A stretch of 64,000 nucleotides of DNA from Nitrobacter sp039808345 (GCF_047824785.1 NZ_CP181167.1:2542001-2606000); one strand, 5' to 3'. Positions 47,457 to 58,757 are shown, counted from the stretch's first letter. Translations and numbers: made by a program. Notes: generated from the letters alone by a model not told the origin.

Positions 47457-47948
47457 ATGGCCAGCGTCCTGATCGCGCTCGGGGGTAACGTCGGAGACGT
47501 CAGGCAGACGTTCCGCAAGGCCATCGCCAACATCTGCGGCATGGCGCAGGCCGGGCTTCTCGCCCGGTCGTCCGACTACGCCACGCCGCCATGGGGCGAG
47601 CAGAACCAGGCTCGCTTCATCAACGCCTGCATCGAGATCGACACCGGCCTCGATCCGCACGCGCTGCTGTTCACGCTGCACAAGATCGAGAAGAAGTTCG
47701 GCCGCGACCGCGCCGCCGAACAACGCTGGGGACCGCGCACGCTGGATCTCGACCTGATCGCCTATGACGACGCCGTTCTCGACAAGCCGGAACTGACGCT
47801 GCCGCATCCGCGCCTGTTCGAGCGCGCCTTCGTTCTGGTTCCGCTTGCCGAAATCGCGCCGGACCGCGTGATCGCGGGGCGAACGCCCGCCAGGGCGCTG
47901 GCCAGCCTGTCGAGTGCCGGAATCGAACGCCTCCCCGACCTTCCCTGA
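47457..47948 (+). CDS. folK: 2-amino-4-hydroxy-6-hydroxymethyldihydropteridine diphosphokinase
   Basis: A 163-residue HPPK. LIALGGNVGD at the start, then YATPPWGEQNQARFINACIEIDT, and the signature RWGPRTLDLDLIAYDD with LTLPHPRLFERAFVLVPLAEIAP. It uses ATP to activate the pterin for FolP. It starts 8 bases after folB and completes the folate operon. Confidence 0.95.
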   Translation: MASVLIALGGNVGDVRQTFRKAIANICGMAQAGLLARSSDYATPPWGEQNQARFINACIEIDTGLDPHALLFTLHKIEKKFGRDRAAEQRWGPRTLDLDLIAYDDAVLDKPELTLPHPRLFERAFVLVPLAEIAPDRVIAGRTPARALASLSSAGIERLPDLP

Positions 47949-48028
47949 TCGATCGCAAACGACCGTTTGGCTTGTCCGCCGCCGCGTGGCATTTTGATGA
48001 TCCGGATTCTGCCGGACACGAGCGAACA

Positions 48029-49951
48029 ATGCCCGCTGCTCCCCATGAACCCATCGATCCGCCGCTCGCAGCCGATTTCACGCCGGCGACAGCGGCCGAC
48101 TGGCGCAGGCTGGTCGATGGCGTGCTGAAAGGCGCGCCCTTCGAGAGGCTGGTGGGAAAGACGACCTATGACGGTCTTGCGATCGAACCGATCTATACGC
48201 GCGCGAAGGGAGCCTCCGCGATCGCCGGCCGCGCCTCGGCGGCGCCATGGCGCATCATGCAGCGGATCGACCATCCCGATCCCGCGCAGGCCAACGCGCA
48301 GGCGCTGCACGACCTCGACAACGGCGCCGGCGGCCTGACGCTGGTGTTCGCGGGCGCCAATGGCGCGCGCGGTTTCGGACTGCCGCCAACCGCCGAGGCT
48401 GTCACCAAAGTGCTGGACGGCGTCTTCCTCGATGCAGGCATCTCCATCGCGTTGCAGACCGGCCCGCGGTCTGGCGAGATCGCGCTCCAGATCGCGAATG
48501 ACATCAGGATCAAGGGAGTCGACCCGGCCGCCTGCGATATCCGCTTCGGTCTCGATCCGCTCGGCGCCTGCGCCGCATCGGGAGCAAGCCCCGGCGCGTG
48601 GGTTGAGATCGTTCCGGCCGCGACGGAAACAGCGAAGACGCTCGCCGCCAGAGGCTTCAAGGGGCCGTTCCTTGTCGCCGACGGCCGCGTGATCCACGAC
48701 GCCGGCGGATCGGAGGCTCAGGAACTCGCCTTCGTCCTTGCGTCGGCGGTCGCATATCTCCGTGCGCTTGAAAGCGCCGGCGTCATTCTCGATGACGCGC
48801 GCGGCATGATCCACGCACAGCTCAGCGCCGACGCCGACCAGTTCCTGACGCTGGCCAAATTCCGCGCGCTGCGGCTGTTGTGGGCGCGGGTCGAGCAGGC
48901 TTGCGGCCTCGCGCCGAAGCCGCTGCTGATCGCCGCCGAAACCGCATGGCGGATGCTGACCCGGCGCGATCCCTACATGAATATGCTGCGCGCCACCGTC
49001 GCTGCATTCTCGGCGGGCCTCGGCGGTGCCGACAGCATCTGCGTGCTGCCGCATACGCAGGCATTGGGCCTGCCCGACGGCTTCGCGCGGCGCATGGCGC
49101 GCAACACGCAGCTCATCCTGCTGGAGGAAGCCAGCCTCGCCAAAGTCGCGGATCCGGCGGCAGGCTCGGGCGGCATCGAAGCCTTGACGCGAGAGCTTTG
49201 TCAAAGGAGCTGGGCGCTGTTTCAGGATATCGAGAGGGCGGGCGGAGCGTTCGCCGCACTTGAACAGAACCTGATCCAGCGCGGCGTCGCCGCGACGCGC
49301 GACGCGCGCCAGACCAATGTCGCGGAACGGCGCGAGGTGCTCATCGGCATCAGCGAGTTTCCCGACCTGCACGAAACACCGATCGACGTGCTCGACGTCG
49401 AGCCTGTCACGCTCATTCCCTCCGGCGAGGCAAAAATCAGCTTCGAGGCGCTGACGCCGATACGGCTGGCCGCCCCCTTCGAACAACTGCGCGACCGCTC
49501 CGACGAGTGGCTCAAGGCCACCGGCGCGCGGCCGAAGATCCTGCTCGCCACTCTCGGCGCTCCCGCCGACTTCGCGGCGCGCGCGGCCTTCGCCAGAAGT
49601 TTTTTCGAGGCGGGCGGCATCGAGGCCGTCGATCCGCCCTCCCCCGGCGCGCGGCGAGGAAACGTTGAAGACACCGCTCCACGAGACGATGAAGATGCGC
49701 TCGCCGAAGCCTTCAGGGCATCCGGCGCGCGAATGGTCTGCCTGTGCTCCTCGGATGAGGTCTACGCCGAACAGGCGGCGCCTGCAGCGCGGGCCTTTCA
49801 TGCCGCCGGTGCAAGCCATATCTATATCGCGGGACAACCGCACGGACTGGAGCCCGTATTGCGCCGGGCAGGCGTGCGCGATTTCATCGTCGCGGGAAGC
49901 AATGCGGTGGCGGTGCTGAACGAGGTCTGGCAGCGACTGGAGCAACCATGA
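48029..49951 (+). CDS. mutA: Methylmalonyl-CoA mutase small subunit
   Basis: A 640-residue MCM small-subunit protein: WRRLVDGVLKGAPFERLVGKTTYDGLAIEPIY at the start, a TIM-barrel middle (ETAWRMLTRRDPYMNMLRATVAAFSAGLGGADSICVLPH), and a C-terminal flavodoxin-like domain (RMVCLCSSDEVYAEQAAPAARAF) without the DxHxxG cobalamin motif, as expected for the non-catalytic subunit. An ATG is chosen over an earlier TTG. It overlaps the GFA gene by ATGA. Confidence 0.92.
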   Translation: MPAAPHEPIDPPLAADFTPATAADWRRLVDGVLKGAPFERLVGKTTYDGLAIEPIYTRAKGASAIAGRASAAPWRIMQRIDHPDPAQANAQALHDLDNGAGGLTLVFAGANGARGFGLPPTAEAVTKVLDGVFLDAGISIALQTGPRSGEIALQIANDIRIKGVDPAACDIRFGLDPLGACAASGASPGAWVEIVPAATETAKTLAARGFKGPFLVADGRVIHDAGGSEAQELAFVLASAVAYLRALESAGVILDDARGMIHAQLSADADQFLTLAKFRALRLLWARVEQACGLAPKPLLIAAETAWRMLTRRDPYMNMLRATVAAFSAGLGGADSICVLPHTQALGLPDGFARRMARNTQLILLEEASLAKVADPAAGSGGIEALTRELCQRSWALFQDIERAGGAFAALEQNLIQRGVAATRDARQTNVAERREVLIGISEFPDLHETPIDVLDVEPVTLIPSGEAKISFEALTPIRLAAPFEQLRDRSDEWLKATGARPKILLATLGAPADFAARAAFARSFFEAGGIEAVDPPSPGARRGNVEDTAPRDDEDALAEAFRASGARMVCLCSSDEVYAEQAAPAARAFHAAGASHIYIAGQPHGLEPVLRRAGVRDFIVAGSNAVAVLNEVWQRLEQP

Positions 49952-50412
49952 CAGAGCAGATGAGCCCGTCGCTGACCGGCGGATGCCAGTGCGGCGCCAT
50001 TCGTTTCGCGCTGACGGCCCCGCCGGTGCACATCAGCATCTGCCACTGCCGCATGTGCCAGAAAGCCGCCGGCGCGCCGTTTGCGTCTTTTGCCGACATC
50101 CCGCGCGAGAACTTTCGCTGGACCAGAAGCACGCCGGCGACGTTTCGCTCATCCTCGATCGCGGAGCGCGCTTTCTGCGCCGCCTGCGGCACGCCATTGA
50201 GCTTCAACCGTATCGGCGGCCCCTGCATCGAGATCATGACCGGCGCTTTCGACCGGCCCGACCTGCTGGTGCCGACCGGACAATACGGAACGGAATCCCG
50301 GCTCGGCTGGATCGCGACCATCGTCAACCTGCCGAGCCATACCACGCCCGAAAATTACGGACCCGAGAAGATGGCGACCATCATCAGCCACCAGCACCCG
50401 GACCACGACTGA
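49948..50412 (+). CDS. GFA/CENP-V family zinc protein
   Basis: A 154-residue protein of the GFA family (named for glutathione-dependent formaldehyde-activating enzyme). Zinc-binding cysteines are visible in GGCQCGAIRFAL, CHCRMCQKAAGAPFASF and FCAACGTPLSF. It is inserted between mutA and mutB: overlapping mutA by 4 bases and ending 3 bases before mutB, so it is cotranslated with the mutase. What it does there is unknown. Confidence 0.85.
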   Translation: MTEQMSPSLTGGCQCGAIRFALTAPPVHISICHCRMCQKAAGAPFASFADIPRENFRWTRSTPATFRSSSIAERAFCAACGTPLSFNRIGGPCIEIMTGAFDRPDLLVPTGQYGTESRLGWIATIVNLPSHTTPENYGPEKMATIISHQHPDHD

Positions 50413-50415
50413 ACG

Positions 50416-52584
<2,169 letters not shown>

Positions 52585-52613
52585 CGCAGGGTTTTTCAAC
52601 TCTCCACAAATGA

Positions 52614-52738
52614 CCGTCATGCCCGCGCTTGTCGCGGGCATCCACGTCTCTATGATCCGGACTCCAGGACGTGGATAGCCGGGACATAGGCGAGCGAAGC
52701 GACGCCGTTCTTCGAACGGCTATGCCCGGCCATGACGA
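52614..52738. repeat. Long structured repeat, type D copy 2
   Basis: CCGTCATGCCCGCG..CGCGGGCATCCACGTCT, then AGGACGTGGATAGCCGGGAC..GCCCGGCCATGACGAGG. Same nested layout as copy 1 at 37612-37709, with an extra GCCGTTCTTCGAACGGC hairpin in the right half. It separates mutB from the RsiV-like gene. Confidence 0.78.
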
Positions 52739-52746
52739 GGATTGCC

Positions 52747-53559
52747 ATGATCATCAGACCCGGTTCTATCGTGAATCCGCTTCAGAAATTTTCATGTCTC
52801 GCGGCGGTCCTGGTACTCGCGGGCATCGCTCCCGCCATCGCAGCCGAACCCAGGCCCGACATCGCCGTCAAGACGAAATACATCGACGCCAGCGTTACGC
52901 TCGACGGGCAGATCAAGGCGAATACGCCGCTGGCGGACAACCTGCTCGCGGAAGGCAAGCGCTGGATCGAGAAGAACCGCGCGGACGCCACCAAGGAGTT
53001 CAAGGCCTCGCCGGATTTGTTCCGGGAGGGTCGCGCCTGGACCTTCGAACGCGGCTACGCCCAAACGTCGAATGTCGGCGGACGGTATGTCAGCATCGTG
53101 CGCACCGACTATGTCTATACCGGCGGCGCGCATCCCAATACGCTGATCGATACCATCCTGTGGGACGACGAGACCAGAAAGCAGATCAGCATCCGCCCGT
53201 TCTTCAAGGAAACCGCCGACAACGGCCCGACGCTGAAAACGCTGCGCAACGCCGCCGTCGCCGCCGTGAAGGCCGAGAAGAAAGAACGCGGCATCGAGGA
53301 TTCCGCCGACATCGACTGGTACCAGGGCATACTGCCGGCGCTGCTGAAAGTCGGCGCGATCTCGCTCGCGCCCTCCAGCGTGGCGGGCAAGAGCGCCGGC
53401 CTCGATTTTCACTACTCGCCTTACGCGGTCGGTCCCTACGCCGAGGGTTCATATACCGTGTTCGTGCCGTGGGAGACTTTCAAGGCGCATCTGTCATCGC
53501 GGGGCCTTGCGATCTTCGGCGGCGCCCGTCCTGCGAACACAAAGCCCGGCGGCGAATGA
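52747..53559 (+). CDS. DUF3298/DUF4163 (RsiV/PdaC-like) secreted protein
   Basis: A 270-residue protein with a signal peptide (SCLAAVLVLAGIAPAIA) followed by a DUF4163-like region (VKTKYIDASVTLDGQIKANTPLADNLL) and a DUF3298 region (VSIVRTDYVYTGGAHPNTLIDTILWDD; FHYSPYAVGPYAEGSYTVFVPWE). The YTGGAHP and YAVGPYAEG motifs are typical of RsiV-type lysozyme-sensing and PdaC-type domains, so it may bind a glycan or lysozyme-like protein in the periplasm. It overlaps meaB by ATGA. The ATG at 52747 follows GAGGATT. Confidence 0.8.
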   Translation: MIIRPGSIVNPLQKFSCLAAVLVLAGIAPAIAAEPRPDIAVKTKYIDASVTLDGQIKANTPLADNLLAEGKRWIEKNRADATKEFKASPDLFREGRAWTFERGYAQTSNVGGRYVSIVRTDYVYTGGAHPNTLIDTILWDDETRKQISIRPFFKETADNGPTLKTLRNAAVAAVKAEKKERGIEDSADIDWYQGILPALLKVGAISLAPSSVAGKSAGLDFHYSPYAVGPYAEGSYTVFVPWETFKAHLSSRGLAIFGGARPANTKPGGE

Positions 53560-54536
53560 ACCGCTTGCCTGTCATTTCGGATTTCGCCGCCGATATCCGC
53601 GCCGGCAATCGGGCGGCGCTGGCGCGCGCCATCACCCTGATCGAAAGCCGCCGCGCCGATCACGAGGCCACCGCGCGAGAACTGGTGCAGGAGCTTTTGC
53701 CGGCGACCGGCAACGCGATCCGCGTCGGCATCACCGGCTCACCGGGTGTCGGCAAGTCCACCACCATTGACGCGCTCGGCATGGACCTGATCGCGCGTGG
53801 CCACAGGATCGCGGTGCTGGCGGTCGACCCGTCCTCGGCGCGCAGCGGCGGCTCCATTCTCGGCGACAAGACGCGGATGGCGCGGCTGGCGACGGCGGAA
53901 GCAGCCTTCATCCGCCCATCGCCCGCCGCCGGAACGCTCGGGGGCGTCGCGGCCAGAACGCGCGAGGCGATGCTGTTGTGCGAGGCGGCGGGATTCGACG
54001 TGATCCTGGTGGAAACCGTGGGAACGGGACAGTCGGAAACCGCCGTGTACGACATGACGGATTTCTTTCTCGCCCTGATGCTGCCCGGCGCCGGTGACGA
54101 ACTGCAAGGCATCAAGAAAGGTCTGGTCGAACTCGCCGACATGATCGCGGTGAACAAGGCCGACGGCGATAATCTGTCACGCGCCAACCGCGCGGCGGCG
54201 GAATATCGCAGCGCGCTTCATATTCTCAGCCCCCGCTCGGAAAACTGGTCTCCGCCGGTGCTGACTTACTCAGGGCTGACCGGATCAGGCATCCCGCAAC
54301 TGTGGGAAAAGATCGTCGAGCACCGCAAAGCGATGAACGCGTCAGGCGAGTTCGCACAGCGGCGCAGCCGACAGCAGGTGAAGTGGATGTGGTCGATGTT
54401 CGAGGATCGCATCAAGGCGCGCCTGCGCAACGATCCCGCGATCCGCGTGAAAGTGAAGGCGACCGAGGCCGCGGTCTCCGATGGCCGGGTCACGCCGGCG
54501 CTGGGAGCGAGCCAGATCGCGGAACTGTTGCGGTGA
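53556..54536 (+). CDS. meaB: Methylmalonyl-CoA mutase-associated GTPase MeaB
   Basis: A 326-residue G3E-type GTPase. Walker A GITGSPGVGKSTTIDALG, metal/switch region AVDPSSARSGGSILGDKTRM, Walker B VILVETVGTGQSETAV, base-specific loop MIAVNKADGDN. MeaB gates cofactor loading into methylmalonyl-CoA mutase and protects it from inactivation. It is coupled by ATGA to the RsiV-like gene rather than directly to mutB. Confidence 0.95.
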   Translation: MNRLPVISDFAADIRAGNRAALARAITLIESRRADHEATARELVQELLPATGNAIRVGITGSPGVGKSTTIDALGMDLIARGHRIAVLAVDPSSARSGGSILGDKTRMARLATAEAAFIRPSPAAGTLGGVAARTREAMLLCEAAGFDVILVETVGTGQSETAVYDMTDFFLALMLPGAGDELQGIKKGLVELADMIAVNKADGDNLSRANRAAAEYRSALHILSPRSENWSPPVLTYSGLTGSGIPQLWEKIVEHRKAMNASGEFAQRRSRQQVKWMWSMFEDRIKARLRNDPAIRVKVKATEAAVSDGRVTPALGASQIAELLR

Positions 54537-54591
54537 GCTTTCTCTTTCTCTCCCCTTGCGGGAACGGGAAGAAACAAACGAAGCCATCGTC

Positions 54592-55233
54592 ATGATCGAA
54601 AAGCTCCGCATTCTCGTCACCGGCTTCGGCCCCTTTCCCGGCGCGCCGTTCAATCCGACTGTTCCGCTGGTGAAGCGCCTCGCGAGATTGCGCCGGCCCG
54701 CGCTGGACGACGTTACGATCACAACCCACATCTTCGATGTCGCCTATGCGACGGTGGATTCTGAACTGCCACAGCTTCTTGCGACGCATCGTCCGCACGC
54801 GCTCCTGATGTTCGGGCTGGCGGCGCGCACCCGCTGGCTGCGGATCGAAACCCGCGCGCGAAACGCCGTGACGACGATCTGGCCGGACCAGAACGGCGCG
54901 CGGACTCGCAAGGGCGTGATCGCGGGCACGGCGAATGCGCGCGCCTTCGGACCGCATGTTTTCAGGCTGCTGCGCGCGGCGCGCCTGACCGGCATCGACG
55001 CCCGCGCCTCTCGCGACGCCGGGAGCTATCTTTGCAATTACCTCTGCTGGCGCGCCATCGAGGCCGCCGATCATCAGGCGGGTCCGCGCCTCGCCGCGTT
55101 CATTCATGTTCCACCGCTGAAACGCGACGGCTCGGCTGCCGTTCCCGGCGGCATGACGCTGGCGCATCTCGCCGACGCCGGCGAGGCCATGCTCATGGAG
55201 ATGGCGAAAGCGGCACGGCAGACGGGGCCGTAG
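54592..55233 (+). CDS. Pyroglutamyl-peptidase I-like protein (peptidase C15)
   Basis: A 213-residue C15-type protein: ILVTGFGPFPGAPFNPTVPLVKRL at the start matches the family. The catalytic Cys is likely in DAGSYLCNYLCWRAIE and the His in AAFIHVPPLKRDG. The usual Glu region (HALLMFGLAARTRWLRIETRARN) is divergent, so activity on pyroglutamyl peptides is not certain. It follows meaB by 55 bases. Confidence 0.82.
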   Translation: MIEKLRILVTGFGPFPGAPFNPTVPLVKRLARLRRPALDDVTITTHIFDVAYATVDSELPQLLATHRPHALLMFGLAARTRWLRIETRARNAVTTIWPDQNGARTRKGVIAGTANARAFGPHVFRLLRAARLTGIDARASRDAGSYLCNYLCWRAIEAADHQAGPRLAAFIHVPPLKRDGSAAVPGGMTLAHLADAGEAMLMEMAKAARQTGP

Positions 55234-55315
55234 AGCTTTCGGGCGAACCAGGGCCCGCCAAATCAAATGGACAGCCATATTCGAAACGGGCACTGTGCCG
55301 CGCAATAGAGCATGA

Positions 55316-55412
55316 TCCCGAAAAGTGGAAACCGGTTTTCGGATATGATCATGCTCAATCCCAAAAAGATAATGCCAGAGTCTGATTCAACGCGGTTGAA
55401 TCAGACTCTGGC
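55316..55412. repeat. Interspersed repeats: type B plus perfect type C hairpin
   Basis: 55316-55358 is type B (TAGAGCATGATCCCGAAAA..GGTTTTCGG..GATCATGCTCAA). 55374-55412 is type C: GCCAGAGTCTGATTCAAC, loop GCG, GTTGAATCAGACTCTGGC, an 18-bp stem without a mismatch. The pair sits between the peptidase and exporter genes and could end transcription. 27484-27587 holds the same B-C order with a decayed C. Confidence 0.8.
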
Positions 55413-55454
55413 GGCATCGATAAGGCTGCGTACCGATCCATCCGAGACACATCG

Positions 55455-56714
55455 ATGACCGACGCCGATATGGACGGATGGGTGTCGCGAACCCATCAGC
55501 CGAGAGGGTTCCCTGAATTCGTCGCCCTCGTCGCCTGCATCATGGCGCTGAACCCGATCGCCACCGACATGATGCTGCCGGCGCTGCCGGACGTCCGCGA
55601 TGCCTACGCCATCGCTCACCCCAATCATGTCCAGGCCGTGATCTCGGTTTATCTGGCCGGCTTCGGCGCGGGCCAGTTCATCATGGGTCCGCTCTCGGAC
55701 CGGTTCGGCCGCCGTCCGATCCTGATCGGCGGAATGCTGCTCTACAGCGTCGCTGGCCTGTTGTCGGTGGTCGCGTCCTCGTTTGAAGCGATGCTGCTGG
55801 CGCGCGTGCTGCAGGGCGTCGGAAGCTCGGCCGCCCGCGTCATCGCCACCTCGATCGTGCGCGACTGCTACAGCGGGCGGCGCATGGCGAGCGTGATGTC
55901 GCTGGCGATGATGATCTTCATCTCGGTGCCCGTGCTTGCGCCGTCGATCGGACAGGCGATCCTGCTGTTCGCGGAATGGCGCGGCATCTTCGTCGTGCTG
56001 ACCGCCTACGGCCTGCTCGCTTTGCTCTGGTGCGCGACGCGGTTGCCGGAGACCCTGCCGCCCGCGGGGCGCAAGCCGCTGACCGTCTTGAGCGTCTTCG
56101 ACGCATTCCGCCAGACCGTCACCAACCGGCAGACCATCGGCTACGCGCTCGCTGCCGGCGGCGTCCAGAGCGTGCTGTTCGCCTATATGTTCTGCTCGCA
56201 GCAGATCTTCACGGAAATCTACGGCCTCGGCGATTATTTTCCGCTCGCCTTCGGCACGATCGCCGTCGGCATCGCCGCCGCGGGTCTGGTGAACGCGCGC
56301 ATCGTCGGCCGGTTCGGCATGCGGGTGATTTCGCACGGCGCGCTGACGGGATCGGTGGTGATCGCGGCGCTGACGCTGCTCGCGGCATGGCAGGACTGGC
56401 TGACGTTTCCGGTTTACATGGCGTTCGCGATCGGCACGATGTTTGCGTTCGGGCTGATGTTCTCGAACTTCACCGCGCTCGCGATGGAGCCGCAAGGCCA
56501 TATCGCCGGAACCGCCTCATCCCTGTTCGGCTCGATCACGACGCTGCTGGGCAGCGGCGTCGGCGCCATGATCGGACAGGATTTCGACGGCACCATGCTG
56601 CCGTTCACGACAAGCGCTTTCCTTTGCACGATCGCCGCTTTCTTCGTCGTGATCGTTGTCGAGCGCGGACGGTTGTTCGTGCCGCACAATCCAGCGGTCG
56701 CGCCGACGCGTTAA
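55455..56714 (+). CDS. Bcr/CflA-type multidrug efflux MFS transporter
   Basis: A 419-residue transporter with about twelve hydrophobic spans. LNPIATDMMLPALPDVRDAY and GFGAGQFIMGPLSDRFGRRPILIGGMLLYSVAG (MFS motif A) are typical of the Bcr/CflA drug-exporter subfamily, as is RVLQGVGSSAARVIATSIVRDCY. Drug range is unknown. The 3' end runs into a repeat: its TAA stop lies in the CGCGTTAACGCG part. Confidence 0.9.
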   Translation: MTDADMDGWVSRTHQPRGFPEFVALVACIMALNPIATDMMLPALPDVRDAYAIAHPNHVQAVISVYLAGFGAGQFIMGPLSDRFGRRPILIGGMLLYSVAGLLSVVASSFEAMLLARVLQGVGSSAARVIATSIVRDCYSGRRMASVMSLAMMIFISVPVLAPSIGQAILLFAEWRGIFVVLTAYGLLALLWCATRLPETLPPAGRKPLTVLSVFDAFRQTVTNRQTIGYALAAGGVQSVLFAYMFCSQQIFTEIYGLGDYFPLAFGTIAVGIAAAGLVNARIVGRFGMRVISHGALTGSVVIAALTLLAAWQDWLTFPVYMAFAIGTMFAFGLMFSNFTALAMEPQGHIAGTASSLFGSITTLLGSGVGAMIGQDFDGTMLPFTTSAFLCTIAAFFVVIVVERGRLFVPHNPAVAPTR

Positions 56715-56774
56715 CGCGAACCGGTATCCATTCCCGGGTCAGGTGCGGGGACATGCCTTGCCCGAAAACGCTAT
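56706..56774. repeat. Interspersed repeat, type A variant (left of inverted pair)
   Basis: ACGCGTTAACGCGAACCGG, TATCCATTCCCGGGTCAGGTGCGGGGACATGC, CTTGCCCGAAAACGCTAT. It has the same parts as the copy at 58189-58249 but in opposite orientation, and the two flank the TIGR03808 gene. Its first bases form the end of the exporter gene. Confidence 0.75.
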
Positions 56775-56815
56775 CGACGTAAGATGCTCGTCCGCCTCAA
56801 AAGGATCAGCAGTCC

Positions 56816-58183
56816 ATGGATATCGATCGCCGCCATATCCTGGGAGCTTCCGCCGCCGGCCTCGCCGGTGCGCTGGCGATGCCCGCGGACGCAGTCCGCG
56901 CGGCGCCGCTGACGTCGACGCTCGGGCGCGATGCCGCTCATTATGGCGTGCGGCCCAACGCCGCCGGCGACCAGACCCGCGCGCTGCAACGGGCGATCAA
57001 CGAGGCCGCGCGCGCCAACGTGCCGCTCGCGCTGCCGCCCGGCGTCTATCGCACCGGACCGTTGCAACTCGCCAAGGGATCTCAACTCGTCGGCGTGCGC
57101 GGTGCGACCACGCTGACCTTCACCGGCGGCGCGTCGCTGCTGGCAGCCGAGGGCGCCGACCATATCGGCCTCAGCAATCTCACCCTCGATGGCGGCGGCA
57201 TTCCCCTTCCCGATCGGCGCGGCCTGGTTCATTGCCTTGGCGGGCGCGATGTCCGGATCGCGGATTGCGCGATCACCGGCAGCGGCGGCAACGGCATCTG
57301 GCTGGAAAATGTCGCCGGCGAAATCAGCGGCAATCTCATCGAGAAGATCGAAACGACGGGGATCGTCTCCTTCGATGCGCTCGGATTGGCGATCATGCGC
57401 AACACCATTCGCGCGACAAGGGACAACGGCGTCGAGATCCTGCGCACCGCCATCGGCGACGACGGCTCGATCGTCACCGGTAACCGGATCGAGAACATCA
57501 GGGCTGGCCAGGGCGGCTCCGGCCAGCACGGCAACGCCATCAACGCATTCCGCGCCGGCAATGTCATCGTCAGCGGCAACCGCATCAGCGACTGCGATTA
57601 CTCCGCCGTGCGCGGCAACTCGGCGTCGAACATTCAGATCGCCGGCAACAGCATCAGCAATGTGCGCGAGGTGGCGCTCTATTCCGAGTTTTCCTTCGAG
57701 GGCGCGGTGATCGCCGGCAACACCGTGGACGGCGCGGCCCTCGGCGTCTCCGTCAGCAACTTCAACGAGGGCGGCCGGCTTGCGGTGGTGCAAGGCAACA
57801 TCATCCGCAACCTGTTGCCGAAGCGTCCGATCGGCACCGCGCCCGACGACGACGCCGGCATCGGCATCTACATCGAGGCGGATACGTCGGTGACCGGAAA
57901 CCTCATCGAGAACGCCCCGTCGTTCGGCATCATGGCGGGCTGGGGCAAATATCTCCGCGATGTCGCGATCACGGGCAACGTCATCCGAAAGACCTTTATC
58001 GGCATCGGTGTTTCGGTCGTGGACGGCGCAGGCACGGCACTGGTCAACACCAATGTCATTTCAGACGCGCCGCGCGGCGCGGTGGTCGGACTTGACCACG
58101 CCAAACCCGTGACGTCGGATCTTTCCGCCGCTGGCGCCGCCAAGTTCACGCAGATCGTCCTCGGCACCAATGCGGTGCGTTGA
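56816..58183 (+). CDS. TIGR03808-type Tat-exported right-handed beta-helix protein
   Basis: A 455-residue protein. The N-terminus MDIDRRHILGASAAGLAGALAMPADAVRA is a twin-arginine signal (RRHIL). The rest is a parallel beta-helix of recurring VxGNxIxxxxxxGI units (IAITGSGGNGIWLENVAGEISGNLIEKIETTGI; VIVSGNRISDCDYSAVRGNS). This is the TIGR03808 family, whose function is unknown; the fold suggests polysaccharide binding or cleavage. Its usual companion TIGR03809 follows on the other strand. Confidence 0.88.
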   Translation: MDIDRRHILGASAAGLAGALAMPADAVRAAPLTSTLGRDAAHYGVRPNAAGDQTRALQRAINEAARANVPLALPPGVYRTGPLQLAKGSQLVGVRGATTLTFTGGASLLAAEGADHIGLSNLTLDGGGIPLPDRRGLVHCLGGRDVRIADCAITGSGGNGIWLENVAGEISGNLIEKIETTGIVSFDALGLAIMRNTIRATRDNGVEILRTAIGDDGSIVTGNRIENIRAGQGGSGQHGNAINAFRAGNVIVSGNRISDCDYSAVRGNSASNIQIAGNSISNVREVALYSEFSFEGAVIAGNTVDGAALGVSVSNFNEGGRLAVVQGNIIRNLLPKRPIGTAPDDDAGIGIYIEADTSVTGNLIENAPSFGIMAGWGKYLRDVAITGNVIRKTFIGIGVSVVDGAGTALVNTNVISDAPRGAVVGLDHAKPVTSDLSAAGAAKFTQIVLGTNAVR

Positions 58184-58188
58184 AATTA

Positions 58189-58249
58189 TAACGTTTTCGA
58201 GCGAAGCACGTCCCCGGGCCTGACCCGGGGATGGATACCGGTTCGCGTT
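58189..58249. repeat. Interspersed repeat, type A variant (right of inverted pair)
   Basis: ATAACGTTTTCGAGCGAAGC, ACGTCCCCGGGCCTGACCCGGGGATGG, ATACCGGTTCGCG. It starts 5 bases after the TIGR03808 stop codon. The inner CCCCGGG..CCCGGGG can fold on itself. Confidence 0.75.
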
Positions 58250-58262
58250 CCTTCGCCGCGGA

Positions 58263-58757
58263 TCAACCCGTTCTGGCGTATCGAAGGATCGGATAACGCA
58301 TCTGAAGGGTTTTCAGATCCGGCAAGACTCGGGGCAGCCGGTCAGCATCCCGCGCATTCTTTCCGGCCGGCGCTTCGTCCTTGGCTCGCAGTGTCGTCCC
58401 CTCCTGCAGGCCGATCACCACCCGCGGCGCATGAGGTATCTCAGCTCCGGCTGATGACTGCCCGATGTCATCGCCAAGAGCGGGAGGGGTTTCCGAGGGC
58501 CGATCGAGCCGCGACCAGTCGAATGCCCGATTGTCCGGCGTCGCTTCGCGCTGGGCCAGCGCGCGCCAGGTTTCGACGACGGTCTTTGCCTCGCGCAGGT
58601 TTTCCATGAAGGCATTTTCGGAATGGTAACGTCGCCACCGGCCGCTTTCATAAAGCTCGATCAGAAAATCGAGCCGCTGTTCAGCAAGCACACACCAGCG
58701 ATTGAGGGTGTCCTGAGCGAGGCCGGGGGCGCGCCCGCCGTCGTATCGTTGGGTCAT
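58263..58757 (-). CDS. TIGR03809 family protein
   Basis: A 164-residue cytoplasmic protein: LNRWCVLAEQRLDFLIELYESGRWRRYHSENAFMENLREAKTVVETWRAL at residues about 18-67 is the conserved TIGR03809 core, predicted helical. The C-terminal half is variable and charged. The family is named as a neighbour of TIGR03808, as here (convergent). Function unknown. Confidence 0.83.
   Translation of the reverse strand: MTQRYDGGRAPGLAQDTLNRWCVLAEQRLDFLIELYESGRWRRYHSENAFMENLREAKTVVETWRALAQREATPDNRAFDWSRLDRPSETPPALGDDIGQSSAGAEIPHAPRVVIGLQEGTTLRAKDEAPAGKNARDADRLPRVLPDLKTLQMRYPILRYARTG

Noticed and set aside
47762..49945. 727-codon open frame antisense to mutA
   Set aside because: Antisense shadow of a high-GC gene; the composition is Arg/Gly/Ala-rich and no family features are seen.
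52671..53555. N-terminal extension of meaB of about 295 codons
   Set aside because: The extension is an alternate frame of the RsiV-like gene with Arg-rich nonsense; MeaB similarity begins exactly at the ATGA overlap.
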